Source of the DNA: Thiocapsa marina 5811
GTDB lineage: Bacteria; Pseudomonadota; Gammaproteobacteria; Chromatiales; Chromatiaceae
DNA length: 64,000 nucleotides
Direction: 5' to 3'
NCBI RefSeq assembly: GCF_000223985.1
Contig: NZ_AFWV01000007.1
Span: forward strand, 1 to 64,000
Below are positions 53,794 to 64,000 of this stretch, piece after piece. The notes below the pieces were generated by a model. That model was given only the letters and a program-made list of their open reading frames with translations, did not search any database and was not told where the DNA came from. A program made the position numbers and the translations under genes. Numbering within the stretch: position 1 is the first letter of the stretch; each line of letters opens with the position of its first letter.

Positions 53794-54717
53794 ATGCATC
53801 GGATGGATACAATCAAAATTTCCAAAGGCCCGATCGCTCGCACGCCGGATGCTCGTCTCTGCCGCCCCCGGGCACGCCCCGCGCGGCGTCGTGCGATGCT
53901 GTCGGTGGGCTGTTATGGACTTGCCCTGTGCGTGACCTTGTTGCTCGCCGGGTGCGCCTCGAAGGCGCCTGCACCGGTGGGGGGGTGGGATTGGGTCGGT
54001 CCGGCTCCGGATGGCTACTATCTGATCCGCCAAGGCGACACGCTGAGCGAGGTTGCGACTCGGCAGGGCGTGGGTCTTCGGACGCTCGCACGCTGGAACG
54101 GCCTGGAGTCGCCCTACTCGATCTATGCCGGTCGACTGCTGCGGATCGAGCCGCCCGACGGCTCGCCCCCGCCGCAGCCGTCCGCGGCGCCGAGCGCTCC
54201 GACGGTGGCTGCTGCACCGGCGCCCACGAAGGCTGCGCCTGCGGCGAATCCGGCGCCGGCGCCCGGCCCCGAGCCCGCCTCGAGAGGCGCGCCTCGGAAG
54301 GAGACGGCCCGCACCGCCGGGAGTCCGGTCGCGGCCACCGGGGTCGCTTGGGCTTGGCCGCTCGAGGGATCGCTCGTGCAGCGCTTCAGCGACGGCGACC
54401 GCACCCGCCAAGGGATCCGCATCCGCGGGCGCGCCGGCGATCAGGCCACAGCCGCGGCCGATGGCCAAGTGGTCTACAGCGGCGGTGGACTCAAAGGGTA
54501 CGGCAACCTTATCATCATCAAACATAACGACAAATATCTGAGCGCTTACGGCTTCAATCGCAGGTTGCTCGCCGCCGAGGGGGATCGGGTTAAGCGCGGA
54601 CAAGCGGTTGCGGAGGTGGGTCAAGCGGTCGAGGGGGGCGGCTATCTCCTGCATTTCGAGATCCGCCGAGACGGCGCGGCCGTCGACCCGCTACTCTACC
54701 TGCCTCCGCGAACGTAA
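53794..54717 (+). CDS. nlpD: murein hydrolase activator NlpD (LysM, degenerate M23)
   Basis: A 307-residue outer-membrane lipoprotein. The lipobox LLLAGC|AS lies near residue 54, the LysM domain at about 75-118 (YYLIRQGDTLSEVATRQGVG), and an Ala/Pro-rich linker at about 120-180. A C-terminal M23/LytM domain has YGNLIIIKHNDKYLSAYG and LLHFEIRRDG. The first His of the HxH motif is replaced, as expected for NlpD, which activates amidases rather than cutting peptidoglycan itself. The gene follows pcm and precedes rpoS, the standard order. A downstream ATG (residue 35) is a possible alternative start. Confidence 0.93.
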   Translation: MHRMDTIKISKGPIARTPDARLCRPRARPARRRAMLSVGCYGLALCVTLLLAGCASKAPAPVGGWDWVGPAPDGYYLIRQGDTLSEVATRQGVGLRTLARWNGLESPYSIYAGRLLRIEPPDGSPPPQPSAAPSAPTVAAAPAPTKAAPAANPAPAPGPEPASRGAPRKETARTAGSPVAATGVAWAWPLEGSLVQRFSDGDRTRQGIRIRGRAGDQATAAADGQVVYSGGGLKGYGNLIIIKHNDKYLSAYGFNRRLLAAEGDRVKRGQAVAEVGQAVEGGGYLLHFEIRRDGAAVDPLLYLPPRT

Positions 54718-54741
54718 ACGCGTCCGACCCGACGGAGGAAG

Positions 54742-55782
54742 ATGTGGATGTCAAGCGCCGATCCTCGTGAGCCCAAGGTCGATGTTCCCGATCTCGCGTC
54801 GGACCTCGACACAGAGATCTTGCTCGACGGCGAGGACTCCGAGCCGACCGACGACGATATCGAGGCGGACGAGGCTGATCCCGTCGAGTCCGAGCCGAGC
54901 GAGCCGGTGGCGATCGAGCCTTCGCCCGAGCGTTTCAGCTCGGGCGAAGGCGATTTCGATGCGACGCGCCTCTACCTGAACGAGATCGGAGAATCCAAGC
55001 TCCTCACCGCCGAAGAAGAGATTACCCTCGCGCGGGCAGCCCAAAGCGGCGACAACGCCGCACGCCAGCGCATGATTGTCTGCAACCTCCGGTTGGTCGT
55101 GAAGATCGCGCGGCGCTATCTCAATCGCGGCTTACCCCTGTTGGATCTGATCGAAGAGGGCAACCTCGGGTTGATCCGCGCGGTCGAGAAATTCGATCCG
55201 GAGCGAGGGTTCCGTTTCTCCACCTATGCCACCTGGTGGATCCGCCAGACGATCGAGCGGGCAATCATGAATCAGACGCGCACGGTGCGCCTGCCGATTC
55301 ATGTCGTGAAGGAGATCAACATCTATCTCAAGGCTGCGCGCAAACTCTCGCAGCGCCTCGATCACGAGCCCACCACCGAGGATATCGCCGTCCTGCTCGA
55401 CAAGCCGATCGGCGAGGTCAAGCGGATGCTCGGACTGAACGAGCGCATCGCCTCGGTGGATACACCCTACAGCAAGGATGCCGACAAGCCGCTGGTCGAC
55501 ATGCTTCAGGACGAGGCCGCCGACGATCCCGCCGACCGCATCCAGGACACCGACATTCAAGCCAATCTCGAGCACTGGCTCGGGAAGCTCAATGCGAAAC
55601 AGCGCGAGGTCGTGGAGCGGCGCTTCGGCCTGCACGGTTACGAAAATTCGACCCTCGAGAACGTCGCCCAGGAGCTGGGCGTGACCCGTGAACGGGTGCG
55701 CCAAATCCAGATGGATGCGTTGCGGCGGCTTCGCGATATCCTGGAAAAAGAAGGGTTTTCGATCGACGCGTTTTTCAAGTGA
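54742..55782 (+). CDS. rpoS: RNA polymerase sigma factor RpoS
   Basis: A 346-residue sigma-70 family factor for general stress and stationary phase. Region 1.2 starts at [19 protein letters not shown]. Region 2 shows [19 protein letters not shown] and [20 protein letters not shown], region 3 [20 protein letters not shown], and region 4 the [23 protein letters not shown]. The acidic N-terminal extension of about 70 residues ([20 protein letters not shown]) is longer than in E. coli. GGAGGAAG precedes the ATG; an ATG two codons later is also possible. Confidence 0.95.
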   Translation: MWMSSADPREPKVDVPDLASDLDTEILLDGEDSEPTDDDIEADEADPVESEPSEPVAIEPSPERFSSGEGDFDATRLYLNEIGESKLLTAEEEITLARAAQSGDNAARQRMIVCNLRLVVKIARRYLNRGLPLLDLIEEGNLGLIRAVEKFDPERGFRFSTYATWWIRQTIERAIMNQTRTVRLPIHVVKEINIYLKAARKLSQRLDHEPTTEDIAVLLDKPIGEVKRMLGLNERIASVDTPYSKDADKPLVDMLQDEAADDPADRIQDTDIQANLEHWLGKLNAKQREVVERRFGLHGYENSTLENVAQELGVTRERVRQIQMDALRRLRDILEKEGFSIDAFFK

Positions 55783-55819
55783 GACCGTTCGTCAGGATGC
55801 TCGAATCCCCCGCCCGGAC

Positions 55820-55833
55820 CTGATCCAGATCAA
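55820..55833. promoter_or_regulatory. FNR/Anr-type box upstream of cbb3 operon
   Basis: CTGATCCAGATCAA matches the FNR consensus TTGATNNNNATCAA with one mismatch, about 180 bp before ccoN. Oxygen-limited activation of cbb3 oxidase genes by FNR-type regulators is established in other proteobacteria. Confidence 0.6.
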
Positions 55834-56009
55834 TGACTGTTGCGGTATATCCCATATGGATCGGGTTGTATGCCCTGCCCATCTGTTGACTTTCCGACTC
55901 CGATCCAGTGAGATGACCCGCGCACTGTCGCCCGATGCAGCGGCATCACGAGACGGCTGGATCGCCTTATAATCCTTGTTGTTTTCCCGACGTTTTCTGG
56001 GAGGGTCTA

Positions 56010-57443
<1,434 letters not shown>

Positions 57444-57461
57444 TCCCCGGAGTAGCATCTA

Positions 57462-58208
57462 ATGGCCGATAACAAGACGAAGCCGAAATCCTTCCAGGAA
57501 TGGATGGAGGTCAATATCTGGGGCCTGCTCATCGTGACGGCCCTGGTGCTGTCCGTGGGCGGATTGGTCGAGATCGTTCCGCTCTTCTATATGAAGAACA
57601 CCATGGAGTACCACACCTATCCGGAGATCGTGTGGGATAAGGCCGGAGCAGAGCCGATCGTGGTCGTCGACGAGGCCGGAAAAGAGCAATGGAACTGGGC
57701 GGCGGGCGAAGGAATGCGTCCCTACACGGCGCTCGAGCTGGCCGGGCGAGACATCTACCAGCGCGAGGGTTGCTACCTTTGTCACTCGCAGATGATCCGT
57801 CCGTTCCGCGACGAGCGCGAGCGTTACGGGCACTACTCGCTGGCCTCCGAGTCCATGTTCGATCACCCCTTCCAGTGGGGCTCGAAGCGGACTGGTCCTG
57901 ACCTCGCGCGGGTCGGCGGTAAATATTCCGACGAGTGGCAGCGCCAGCATCTGCGTGCGCCGCGTTCCTTGGTCCCTGAGTCCGTAATGCCGGGGTATCC
58001 CTGGCTGGACGAGAATTATCTCAGCGGCAAGAAAATGCAGCGTCACATGCGCGGGATGCGTACGGTGGGTGTGCCTTACTCGGACGCCGATATCGAGGCG
58101 GCGCCGGCACTGGTGGACGGCAAGACCGAAATGGACGCTCTGGTGACCTATCTACAGGTCCTCGGCACCATGGTCGCGCTTGACGAGTCCAAGACCTACC
58201 GTGAGTAG
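57462..58208 (+). CDS. ccoO: cbb3-type cytochrome c oxidase subunit II (monoheme)
   Basis: A 248-residue membrane-anchored c-type cytochrome. One N-terminal helix ([20 protein letters not shown]) is followed by a periplasmic domain with the heme site CYLCH in [18 protein letters not shown] and an axial Met in the VMPGYPWL region. It passes electrons from CcoP to CcoN. It starts 18 bp after ccoN. Its stop overlaps the likely ccoQ start by eight bases. Confidence 0.96.
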   Translation: MADNKTKPKSFQEWMEVNIWGLLIVTALVLSVGGLVEIVPLFYMKNTMEYHTYPEIVWDKAGAEPIVVVDEAGKEQWNWAAGEGMRPYTALELAGRDIYQREGCYLCHSQMIRPFRDERERYGHYSLASESMFDHPFQWGSKRTGPDLARVGGKYSDEWQRQHLRAPRSLVPESVMPGYPWLDENYLSGKKMQRHMRGMRTVGVPYSDADIEAAPALVDGKTEMDALVTYLQVLGTMVALDESKTYRE

Positions 58209-58416
58209 TCTCAGCGACCACCTCCAGACCGATTGGCAGGCGATGACGACGAATGATTGGATCGGCACGATCCTCACCGTCGTTGTCTTCCTGCTGATGG
58301 TCGGTGCCTACTTCTACGTCTTTCGTCCCAAGAATCGGGAAAAGCTCGAAGCCATGAAACATATCCCGTTCGAAGAGGACAACGAGCACACCGGAGACCC
58401 ACATGGCCGAAAATAA
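58201..58416 (+). CDS. ccoQ: cbb3-type oxidase small subunit CcoQ/FixQ
   Basis: A 71-residue single-helix protein ([20 protein letters not shown]), followed by [20 protein letters not shown], which is typical of CcoQ. It stabilises the oxidase. The GTG at 58201 overlapping ccoO is preferred because [11 protein letters not shown] fits the family's longer N-terminus; an ATG at 58243 gives 57 residues. It overlaps the start of ccoP by 14 bases. Confidence 0.9.
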   Translation: MSSLSDHLQTDWQAMTTNDWIGTILTVVVFLLMVGAYFYVFRPKNREKLEAMKHIPFEEDNEHTGDPHGRK

Positions 58417-59317
58417 CCCCTTTCCCGGTGAGAACAATACCGGGCATGTCTGGGACGACAATCTGCGGGAATTGGCGAATCCGCCGCCGCGGTGGTGGAT
58501 GCTCGGATTCTGGGCATCCATTCTCTTCGTCATCACCTACACCATCCTGTACCCGAGCTGGCCGGTCGGTCAGCAAGCCACACCGGGGCTTCTGGGTTGG
58601 ACCCAGATACAGGAATACGAGCAGGGCGTTGCTCAGGTCGACGCGAAACGCGGTCCGTTCGAAGAGCAGATCAGTCAGATGACTGCCGAAGAGATCATCG
58701 CCGATCCGGGGCTGCTGCAGTACACGCTGGCATCGGCCAAGGTCCTGTTCGGCGATTATTGCTCTGCTTGCCATGGTAGCGGCGGTCAAGGCAATCCCGG
58801 CTATCCGGTCTTGGCGGACGACGACTGGCTGTACGGCGGCTCGATTACGAAGCTTAAAGAGACGATTACGAACGGTCGTAAAGGCGCGATGACCGCCCAC
58901 GCGAACATCCTCTCGGCGGAAGAGATCGATGCGCTTTCGAACTGGGTCGTCGAAATGCACGACGGCAGCGAGGGTAGTGCAGCCGGTTGGGAGCTGTATC
59001 GGGCCAAGGGCTGCAACGCCTGTCACGGAGAGAAGGCGAACGGGGTACTCGCCGAGCTTCCGGGCGGGGAGGTCGTGACCGTCGGTGCGGCGAATCTCAC
59101 CGACAGCATCTGGCGCTTCGAGCCGGGCGGCTTCGAGAGTGCGCGTCACACGATCATGTACGGTGTGAACCAGCCCGGTATCCCCGAGACGCGAGACGCG
59201 GTCATGCCGGCCTTCGGCTCGGTGGCTAAGGTGGACGATGTCGAGGTTCGGAAACTCGACGATCAGGACATCAAGAAGCTCGCGATTTATGTCCACCAGC
59301 TCGGCGGTGGCGGCTGA
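58403..59317 (+). CDS. ccoP: cbb3-type cytochrome c oxidase subunit III (diheme)
   Basis: A 304-residue membrane-anchored diheme cytochrome c. The N-terminal helix (MLGFWASILFVITYTILYPS) is followed by heme site 1 CSACH in LFGDYCSACHGSGGQG and heme site 2 CNACH in RAKGCNACHGEKANG. It accepts electrons from soluble cytochrome c. The start overlaps ccoQ. The gene closes the structural operon, apart from the small protein 76 bp further on. Confidence 0.96.
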   Translation: MAENNPFPGENNTGHVWDDNLRELANPPPRWWMLGFWASILFVITYTILYPSWPVGQQATPGLLGWTQIQEYEQGVAQVDAKRGPFEEQISQMTAEEIIADPGLLQYTLASAKVLFGDYCSACHGSGGQGNPGYPVLADDDWLYGGSITKLKETITNGRKGAMTAHANILSAEEIDALSNWVVEMHDGSEGSAAGWELYRAKGCNACHGEKANGVLAELPGGEVVTVGAANLTDSIWRFEPGGFESARHTIMYGVNQPGIPETRDAVMPAFGSVAKVDDVEVRKLDDQDIKKLAIYVHQLGGGG

Positions 59318-59392
59318 CAAGCGTCTGAAGGCGTGCGGGCCGGCCCGTCGGCCGGCCTGCGGACAACAAGGGGAGCAGGGGAGGAGATCGAC

Positions 59393-59539
59393 ATGACCGG
59401 AGGATTGACGTGGGATTTCGTGACTTGGATGTCCATCGCGATGGTCGTCATCGCGATCCTGATCATCGTGTTTCTGGTCTACAAGGTCATCACCTTAATG
59501 AACCGGGATGCGGAGGCGCATAAGAACAACCAGCATTGA
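59393..59539 (+). CDS. small single-helix membrane protein after ccoP
   Basis: A 48-residue protein with one long hydrophobic helix (MSIAMVVIAILIIVFLVYKV) and a charged C-terminus (NRDAEAHKNNQH). It resembles DUF3149-type small proteins found at cbb3 loci but is not CcoS or CcoQ. GGGAGGAG-like sequence precedes the ATG at 59393, and a strong terminator follows, so it appears to be the last gene of the cco transcript. A role in oxidase assembly or stability is inferred from position only. Confidence 0.72.
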   Translation: MTGGLTWDFVTWMSIAMVVIAILIIVFLVYKVITLMNRDAEAHKNNQH

Positions 59540-59568
59540 CGGCGCGTCGGGCGTGCTGCAATGCCATC

Positions 59569-59597
59569 GAGGGGGATCTGAGATCCCCCTTTTTTTG
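59569..59597 (+). terminator. Rho-independent terminator of the ccoNOQP operon
   Basis: Stem GAGGGGGATCT/AGATCCCCCTT with a short loop and a run of T, 30 bp after the small membrane protein gene. It separates the structural operon from ccoG. Confidence 0.94.
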
Positions 59598-59848
59598 TAC
59601 CGTAAATGGCTTCCGAATCAATCGGTTGCGCTTGCGAAAACGCATGGCGAAAAGCCGGCCTGAAGCGTAAGCTGATCGATTGACGAAAGCGGCCATCGGC
59701 TGATCGTTTCGGATCCCTTCAACCGGTCCCGAGGGCCGGATTCGGCCGAGCGCGCCGCCGCTTCTCTGTTGCGCGTCGTCGCGATGCGCTCGCAACGCGG
59801 CGCTCGAGCGCCCTGTCGTAAACGTTGACCCCGTCGTGGAGATGGTCA
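59598..59848. other. intergenic region before ccoG
   Basis: No gene. It presumably contains a separate ccoG promoter. No FNR box or palindromic repeat was found in it. Confidence 0.4.
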
Positions 59849-61279
59849 GTGAGCACGAATCCTGTCGTAACTCAAACCGCCGTTGATGACCTCTATGCCG
59901 AGGCCGAACATTGGCATGTCAATACCGGCGGGGAGACGATCCACGCCAAACGTCTTGCCGGGCGTTGGCGCACCATCAAGTGGGCTGCCGCGTCGGTTTG
60001 GTTGATCTACTTCCTGGGCCCTTACCTGCGCTGGGACGGCCGGCAGGCGGTCTTGTTCGATATCCCGAATCGTCAGTATCACATCTTCGGCGCGACGGTC
60101 CTCCCGCAGGACTTTTGGATGCTCTCGCTGTTGTTGCTCTTCTTCGCCATCCTGCTCGCCGTGGCGACCGCATTGGTCGGCCGCGTCTGGTGTGGCTATT
60201 TCTGCTTTCAGACGGTCTGGACCGATATCTACACCTGGATCGAAGAGAAGCTCGAGGGGAGTCCGCCGCAACGTCGAAAGCTCGACAAGTCGCCCATGTC
60301 CCTGAGCAAGCTTCGGATCAAGGCGACCAAGCATGCGCTCTGGTTGATGATCGGCTTTATCACGGGTTTCAGCTTCGTGGCCTGGTTCACGGACGCGCCG
60401 ACGCTGTGGGGCAGCTTCTTCGCCGGCGAGTCCGGCCCCGTTGCCTACATCACGGTGGCGCTCTTCACGGTCGGGACCTACGGCCTTGCCGGATTCATGC
60501 GCGAGCAGACCTGCTTCTGGCTCTGTCCCTATGCGCGTATCCAAGGCGTCATGCTCGATAAGACGACTATCGTTCCGACGTACGATGTTGCGCGAGGCGA
60601 GCCCCGCGGACGCGTGAAACGCGGCGAGACCGGCGAAACGCGCTCGGGCGGCGACTGCGTCGACTGCAATCAATGCGTCGCCGTCTGTCCAACCGGGGTC
60701 GACATCCGTCACGGGCAGCAGGAAGGCTGCATCACCTGTGCGCTCTGCATCGATGCTTGCGACCAGGTCATGGACAAGGTCGGGCGTCCGCGCGGTCTGA
60801 TTCGCTATGCCTCGCTCGACGAGATCGAAGGGTTGCCCACCAAGAAACTCTTGCTACGACCGCGGGTGTGGGTGTACGCGGCGATTATGAGTGTTGCCTT
60901 GGCCGGGATCCTCTACGGGTTCTCGACCTTGGCTGCGATCGACCTCAAGGTTCTGCACGAGCGCGCGCCGCTGTACGTGCGGCTCAGCGACGGGTCTATC
61001 CAAAACAAGTACACGCTGAAGATTCTCAACAAGATGCCCGAGGAGCTCTCCGTACGGATCAGCGTGACCGGACCCGACGGCTTGGAGCTCGTGGGTGCGG
61101 AGGAGCCGATCGTCGCACCGCCGGGCGGAGTGACGCCCGCCGTCGTCTTCGTGAAGGTGCCGAAGCGCTCGCTCGACGGCGAACAGCATCCGGTGCGGTT
61201 TCACGTCGAAGCGGCGCGCCCCTCCGGCGACTTGGTCGAGGCCGATCGGGACAGCGTCTTCATCGGACCGCGGTCCTAG
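59849..61279 (+). CDS. ccoG: cbb3 oxidase assembly protein CcoG (FixG), copper-reducing ferredoxin
   Basis: A 476-residue membrane protein with about five helices and two [4Fe-4S] clusters: CVDCNQCVAVCPTGVDIRHG and GCITCALCIDACD. Additional Cys pairs occur in GRVWCGYFCFQ and REQTCFWLCPYARIQG. A C-terminal Ig-like periplasmic domain follows (about 375-475). CcoG is known to reduce Cu(II) for the CuB site. The GTG at 59849 has GGAG seven bases ahead and is chosen over an upstream ATG. It leads the second, assembly part of the cluster. Confidence 0.94.
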   Translation: MSTNPVVTQTAVDDLYAEAEHWHVNTGGETIHAKRLAGRWRTIKWAAASVWLIYFLGPYLRWDGRQAVLFDIPNRQYHIFGATVLPQDFWMLSLLLLFFAILLAVATALVGRVWCGYFCFQTVWTDIYTWIEEKLEGSPPQRRKLDKSPMSLSKLRIKATKHALWLMIGFITGFSFVAWFTDAPTLWGSFFAGESGPVAYITVALFTVGTYGLAGFMREQTCFWLCPYARIQGVMLDKTTIVPTYDVARGEPRGRVKRGETGETRSGGDCVDCNQCVAVCPTGVDIRHGQQEGCITCALCIDACDQVMDKVGRPRGLIRYASLDEIEGLPTKKLLLRPRVWVYAAIMSVALAGILYGFSTLAAIDLKVLHERAPLYVRLSDGSIQNKYTLKILNKMPEELSVRISVTGPDGLELVGAEEPIVAPPGGVTPAVVFVKVPKRSLDGEQHPVRFHVEAARPSGDLVEADRDSVFIGPRS

Positions 61280-61349
61280 CAGGCTCGCCGGCTCCGAGCG
61301 CGACGGACGCCGTTCGGTGCTTGTCTAATGCAAACGGTAGCATCGATCG

Positions 61350-62036
61350 ATGGATGAGATGGCGAGCTTGGGGGACGCAAAGCGGCTCGGTCGCGACGTC
61401 CTTCGGGATGTGTCGACCCGCAGGCTATTCACCGCACTGATGGTCTTCGACGTTTTGTTTGTCCTGATGATCGTCGCCAAAGCATTCGACCTGGTCTCGT
61501 TCAAGGCGGGGATCGGCAACCTGATGATTGCGAGTCAATTCGCCCTCGCGGCCCTGGTTTTCATCTTCGGGTGGTGGCGCTACCGCGATTCTGCTTTCGG
61601 CAGTCTCTGTGTGATTGCGAGTCTGCTTGCCGCGGTCAAGATACTGAAATTTCATAAAGCATTGGGTGTCCTTTTCATTTACGGCTGGGTTGCGGGCATC
61701 GACGATCCGACAAGATCCGAAATAGGGGTTCTTGTCTTTTCGCTCGTGTTCGGTGCCATATCGATCGTAATTCTCGCCTTAGGCTGGCGCGGGACTGATC
61801 GAGCGGGGCGTGCCGCGATTGTCCTGACGGGGCTGGTGTTCGGGATTGTTGCTTCTGCTTCAATCGGCGCGGACGCGTTGTCCTACCTCCTGATGCGGCT
61901 CGTGGACATGGATCACGACACCCTTTCCCGTCTTGAGCAGGGCATCGAGCTTGTCACCGTCTCGGCGTTGTTGGCCCTTGCGGTTGGCGTCGTTCGAGTC
62001 GGCTCGTCGGCTCTTTGGATGCGGAACGCAGCATAG
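61350..62036 (+). CDS. predicted membrane protein between ccoG and fixH, unknown
   Basis: A 228-residue protein with about six hydrophobic helices (LFTALMVFDVLFVLMIVAKA, NLMIASQFALAALVFIFGWW, IGVLVFSLVFGAISIVILAL, AIVLTGLVFGIVASASIGAD). No domain was recognised. Base composition is a little lower in GC than its neighbours, and the start (ATG at 61350) has no strong ribosome site. It is embedded in a conserved oxidase-assembly cluster where no such gene is usual, so it may be a late insertion or a lineage-specific assembly factor. Confidence 0.62.
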   Translation: MDEMASLGDAKRLGRDVLRDVSTRRLFTALMVFDVLFVLMIVAKAFDLVSFKAGIGNLMIASQFALAALVFIFGWWRYRDSAFGSLCVIASLLAAVKILKFHKALGVLFIYGWVAGIDDPTRSEIGVLVFSLVFGAISIVILALGWRGTDRAGRAAIVLTGLVFGIVASASIGADALSYLLMRLVDMDHDTLSRLEQGIELVTVSALLALAVGVVRVGSSALWMRNAA

Positions 62037-62113
62037 ACAGGTCGGCACGGGAGCTCGTTTGGCACAGCCGACGAGCCGTTGCTCGAACGGTATCGAAATC
62101 GAGGTAAACGAGT

Positions 62114-62629
62114 ATGCAGGCAACTAGCGAATCTTCTTCCAAACCGACCCCGGCGTTCCGCAGCCCCTGGGTTCTGGCATGGATCGGCTTAATCGTCACG
62201 GTACTGGCCGTGAATCTGACCTTTGTCTTTCTCGCGATCCGCACCAATCCGGGGTTGGTCAACGCGAACTACTATGAACGGGGCCAGGATTACGAGCGAA
62301 CGATGGTCTCGCGTCTCGCCCGCGATCCCGGTTGGCTGATGCGTGCGGATATCCCGAAGCCCCTCACGGCCGGTGCGCAAGAGTCGATTCGTTTGGTCCT
62401 TGTCGACAAGGCCGGTCAGCCCGTGGATGTCGACGACGCGACCTTTTACGCATACCGGCCGTCCGATGTCTCGCGCGACTTCGCTTTGCCGATGATTCGG
62501 GAGACCAAGGGACGCTATCTGGTCGAGACGTCTTTTCCGCTGGTCGGCGTTTGGGACATCCTGATCGCCGCGAAGACAGGCGAGGACGAATACAGCGTCG
62601 GCGAGCGTGTCAACGTCGCTCGCCCCTGA
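62114..62629 (+). CDS. fixH: FixH family protein (CcoH), cbb3 assembly
   Basis: A 171-residue inner-membrane protein. One N-terminal helix ([20 protein letters not shown]) is followed by the family's [20 protein letters not shown] and a periplasmic beta domain ending in [10 protein letters not shown]. FixH/CcoH is needed for assembly of the cbb3 oxidase. The ATG at 62114 is the only reasonable start. The likely ccoI start lies inside its last codons (overlap of 23 bases). Confidence 0.92.
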   Translation: MQATSESSSKPTPAFRSPWVLAWIGLIVTVLAVNLTFVFLAIRTNPGLVNANYYERGQDYERTMVSRLARDPGWLMRADIPKPLTAGAQESIRLVLVDKAGQPVDVDDATFYAYRPSDVSRDFALPMIRETKGRYLVETSFPLVGVWDILIAAKTGEDEYSVGERVNVARP

Positions 62630-64000
62630 GGTCCGAACGCCTCCGGTTTCGAGCCCCGAAGCTGGTTCGGCATCGGCGGCGGGTGTACATCCGGAGGCGG
62701 CCTCGGCCCGAACGCGCTGCTTCCACTGCGGTCTGCCGGTCGCCGAATCCGCGCGCGAGACGGCCGTGGTGGCCGGTCGCGAACGAGCCTTCTGCTGCAC
62801 CGGCTGCAAGTCGGTCTGCGAAGCGATCTTCGCGGCCGGATTGGAGGGCTTCTACAAGCGCACCCCCGAGGGCGAGATCTTCGGGCCACCCCCCGAGCCA
62901 CCGAAGGATCTGGCTGTCTTCGACCTCGATGCCGTGCAGGAGGAGTTCACCGACACCGCCGGCGAGTCCCGCGAGATCAACCTTTTGGTCGAAGGTATCC
63001 ACTGCGCGGCTTGTGTCTGGCTGATCGAGAAGGGGCTTTGCGCCATGCCGGGGGTGGAGGAGGCCCGCGTCAACCTGACCGGGCGGCGGCTGCGCGTGCG
63101 CTGGGACAACGGTCGCCTGAAGCTTTCTCGGATCCTGCGCCGACTCGCCGATCTCGGCTATGCCGCCGCGCCCTTCGATCCCGAGTCCGCCGAGGGTGCG
63201 GTCGGGCGCGAGAACCGCAACATGCTCTACCGCATGGCGTGGGCCGGTTTCGCGATGATGAATCTCATGTGGATCTCCATCGCGCTTTACGCGGGCGCCG
63301 ATGAGGGCGAGTTCCGCGGCTTGTTTCAGTGGCTCGGCTTTGTGATTGCCACGCCGACCCTCCTGTATTCGGGCGCGCCCTTCTTCCGCGGAGCCTGGTC
63401 CGGTCTGCGTTCGGGCCATCTCAGCATGGACCTGCCGATCGCGATCGGCGTGACCACGACCTATAGCTATTCGCTCTACGTCACACTCGGCATCTCGCGC
63501 ATCGGAGATGTCTATTGGGATACCGTCGTCAACTTTCTCTTCGTCATCCTCGTCGGGCGCTATCTCGAGGCGATCTCGCGGCGCAAGGCGGTGGCCTCGA
63601 CGCAACGGCTGCTCGACCTTCAACCGAAGGTCGCGACTCGACTGGACGGGGAGGGCGGCGAGGCCGAGTCGGTCGTTCCGGTTCGCGCATTGAAACTTGG
63701 CGAGCGTGTGCTGGTGCGTCCGGGCGAGCGGATCCCCGTGGACGGCGAAGTGATCTCGGGCGGCAGCGGGGTGGACGAATCCATGCTCACCGGCGAGTCG
63801 CGAGCGGTCGCGAAGACGATCGGCGATCAGGTCGTTGCGGGTACCATCAACGGTGCGGGTGTCCTGACCGTGCGGATCGGTGCGCTGCTGCGCGAGACCG
63901 CGCTGGGTCGCATCATCCGTCTGGTCGAGGACGCGCAAGCGAGCAAGGCCCCGATTCAGCGGCTTGCCGACCGGATCGTGCCCTGGTTCGTCGCGGGAAC
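62607..64000 (+). CDS. ccoI: copper-translocating P-type ATPase CcoI (FixI), partial
   Basis: This is the N-terminal 464 residues of the P1B-type ATPase that exports copper for cbb3 assembly. A Cys-rich zinc-finger-like start ([24 protein letters not shown]) is followed by a HMA domain with [14 protein letters not shown] at about residue 130. Membrane helices follow ([40 protein letters not shown]), then the actuator motif TGES in [12 protein letters not shown]. The DKTGT phosphorylation site lies past the right edge. A GTG at 62607, inside fixH, is the likely start; a later GTG is possible. Confidence 0.93.
   Translation, partial: MSTSLAPEVRTPPVSSPEAGSASAAGVHPEAASARTRCFHCGLPVAESARETAVVAGRERAFCCTGCKSVCEAIFAAGLEGFYKRTPEGEIFGPPPEPPKDLAVFDLDAVQEEFTDTAGESREINLLVEGIHCAACVWLIEKGLCAMPGVEEARVNLTGRRLRVRWDNGRLKLSRILRRLADLGYAAAPFDPESAEGAVGRENRNMLYRMAWAGFAMMNLMWISIALYAGADEGEFRGLFQWLGFVIATPTLLYSGAPFFRGAWSGLRSGHLSMDLPIAIGVTTTYSYSLYVTLGISRIGDVYWDTVVNFLFVILVGRYLEAISRRKAVASTQRLLDLQPKVATRLDGEGGEAESVVPVRALKLGERVLVRPGERIPVDGEVISGGSGVDESMLTGESRAVAKTIGDQVVAGTINGAGVLTVRIGALLRETALGRIIRLVEDAQASKAPIQRLADRIVPWFVAG

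Overview
The window reads as a chromosomal stretch of a high-GC gammaproteobacterium. The best fit is a purple sulfur bacterium of the Chromatiaceae (a Thiocapsa-like genome). That placement is inferred from the surE-pcm-nlpD-rpoS block, the ileS-lspA and ribF-murJ-rpsT neighbourhoods, the ccoNOQP/ccoG/fixH/ccoI cluster, a periplasmic DsrE protein and general codon style. No rRNA, tRNA or phylogenetic marker was searched.

Layout. 1-3.4 kb is a decayed mobile region: the right part of an IS21-type element (istB) lies in an IS4/IS1634-type transposase gene, followed by an integron-integrase remnant and a gutted vapC. 3.5-9.2 kb is mostly minus strand: a VanZ-like protein, an exported beta-propeller-like protein with an upstream thioredoxin-like protein, TrkH and a glycosyltransferase. 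9.6-13.8 kb is a plus-strand run: DJ-1/PfpI, gamma-glutamylcyclotransferase-like, OsmC, then a two-gene unit pairing a SLOG/LSDAT (TRPM-like) protein with a protein carrying Rossmann and ryanodine-receptor (RyR) domains. 14.1-24.7 kb is a complete guanidine assimilation operon: a sigma-54-like promoter, a guanidine-I (ykkC) riboswitch, an ABC transporter, two DUF1989 carboxyguanidine deiminase subunits, guanidine/urea carboxylase and allophanate hydrolase. 25-35 kb holds ppdK, DsrE, a PhnD-like binding protein coupled to a hybrid histidine kinase, an aspartoacylase-like protein and rimK with a toxin-antitoxin pair between them. 35.3-43.4 kb is housekeeping (lspA, ileS, ribF, murJ, rpsT, lgt). 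43.9-49.3 kb is a patchwork of small genes and gene fragments, with Rieske, Grx4, BolA, a vapBC pair and a small cysteine-rich secreted peptide. 49.2-51.9 kb is a minus-strand smr / GH17-like / EEP-hydrolase unit. 52.2-55.8 kb is surE-pcm-nlpD-rpoS, and 56-64 kb is the cbb3 oxidase structural and assembly cluster, cut by the right edge inside ccoI.

Two genome-scale patterns stand out. First, paired palindromic repeats occur at about nine intergenic places. Their stem sequences differ between loci while the palindrome is kept, and one pair of copies shows compensatory base changes. Second, at least four loci keep the start and end of a gene but have lost the middle (integron integrase, VapC, DUF29, hemerythrin-like), and other loci are one-sided fragments (histidine kinase, FtsW).

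The SLOG + RyR pair is the best candidate for a poorly described signalling or conflict system. The guanidine operon is the best understood functional unit: guanidine is imported, carboxylated, deiminated to allophanate and hydrolysed to ammonia and CO2, with apparent dual control by nitrogen status and by guanidine itself.
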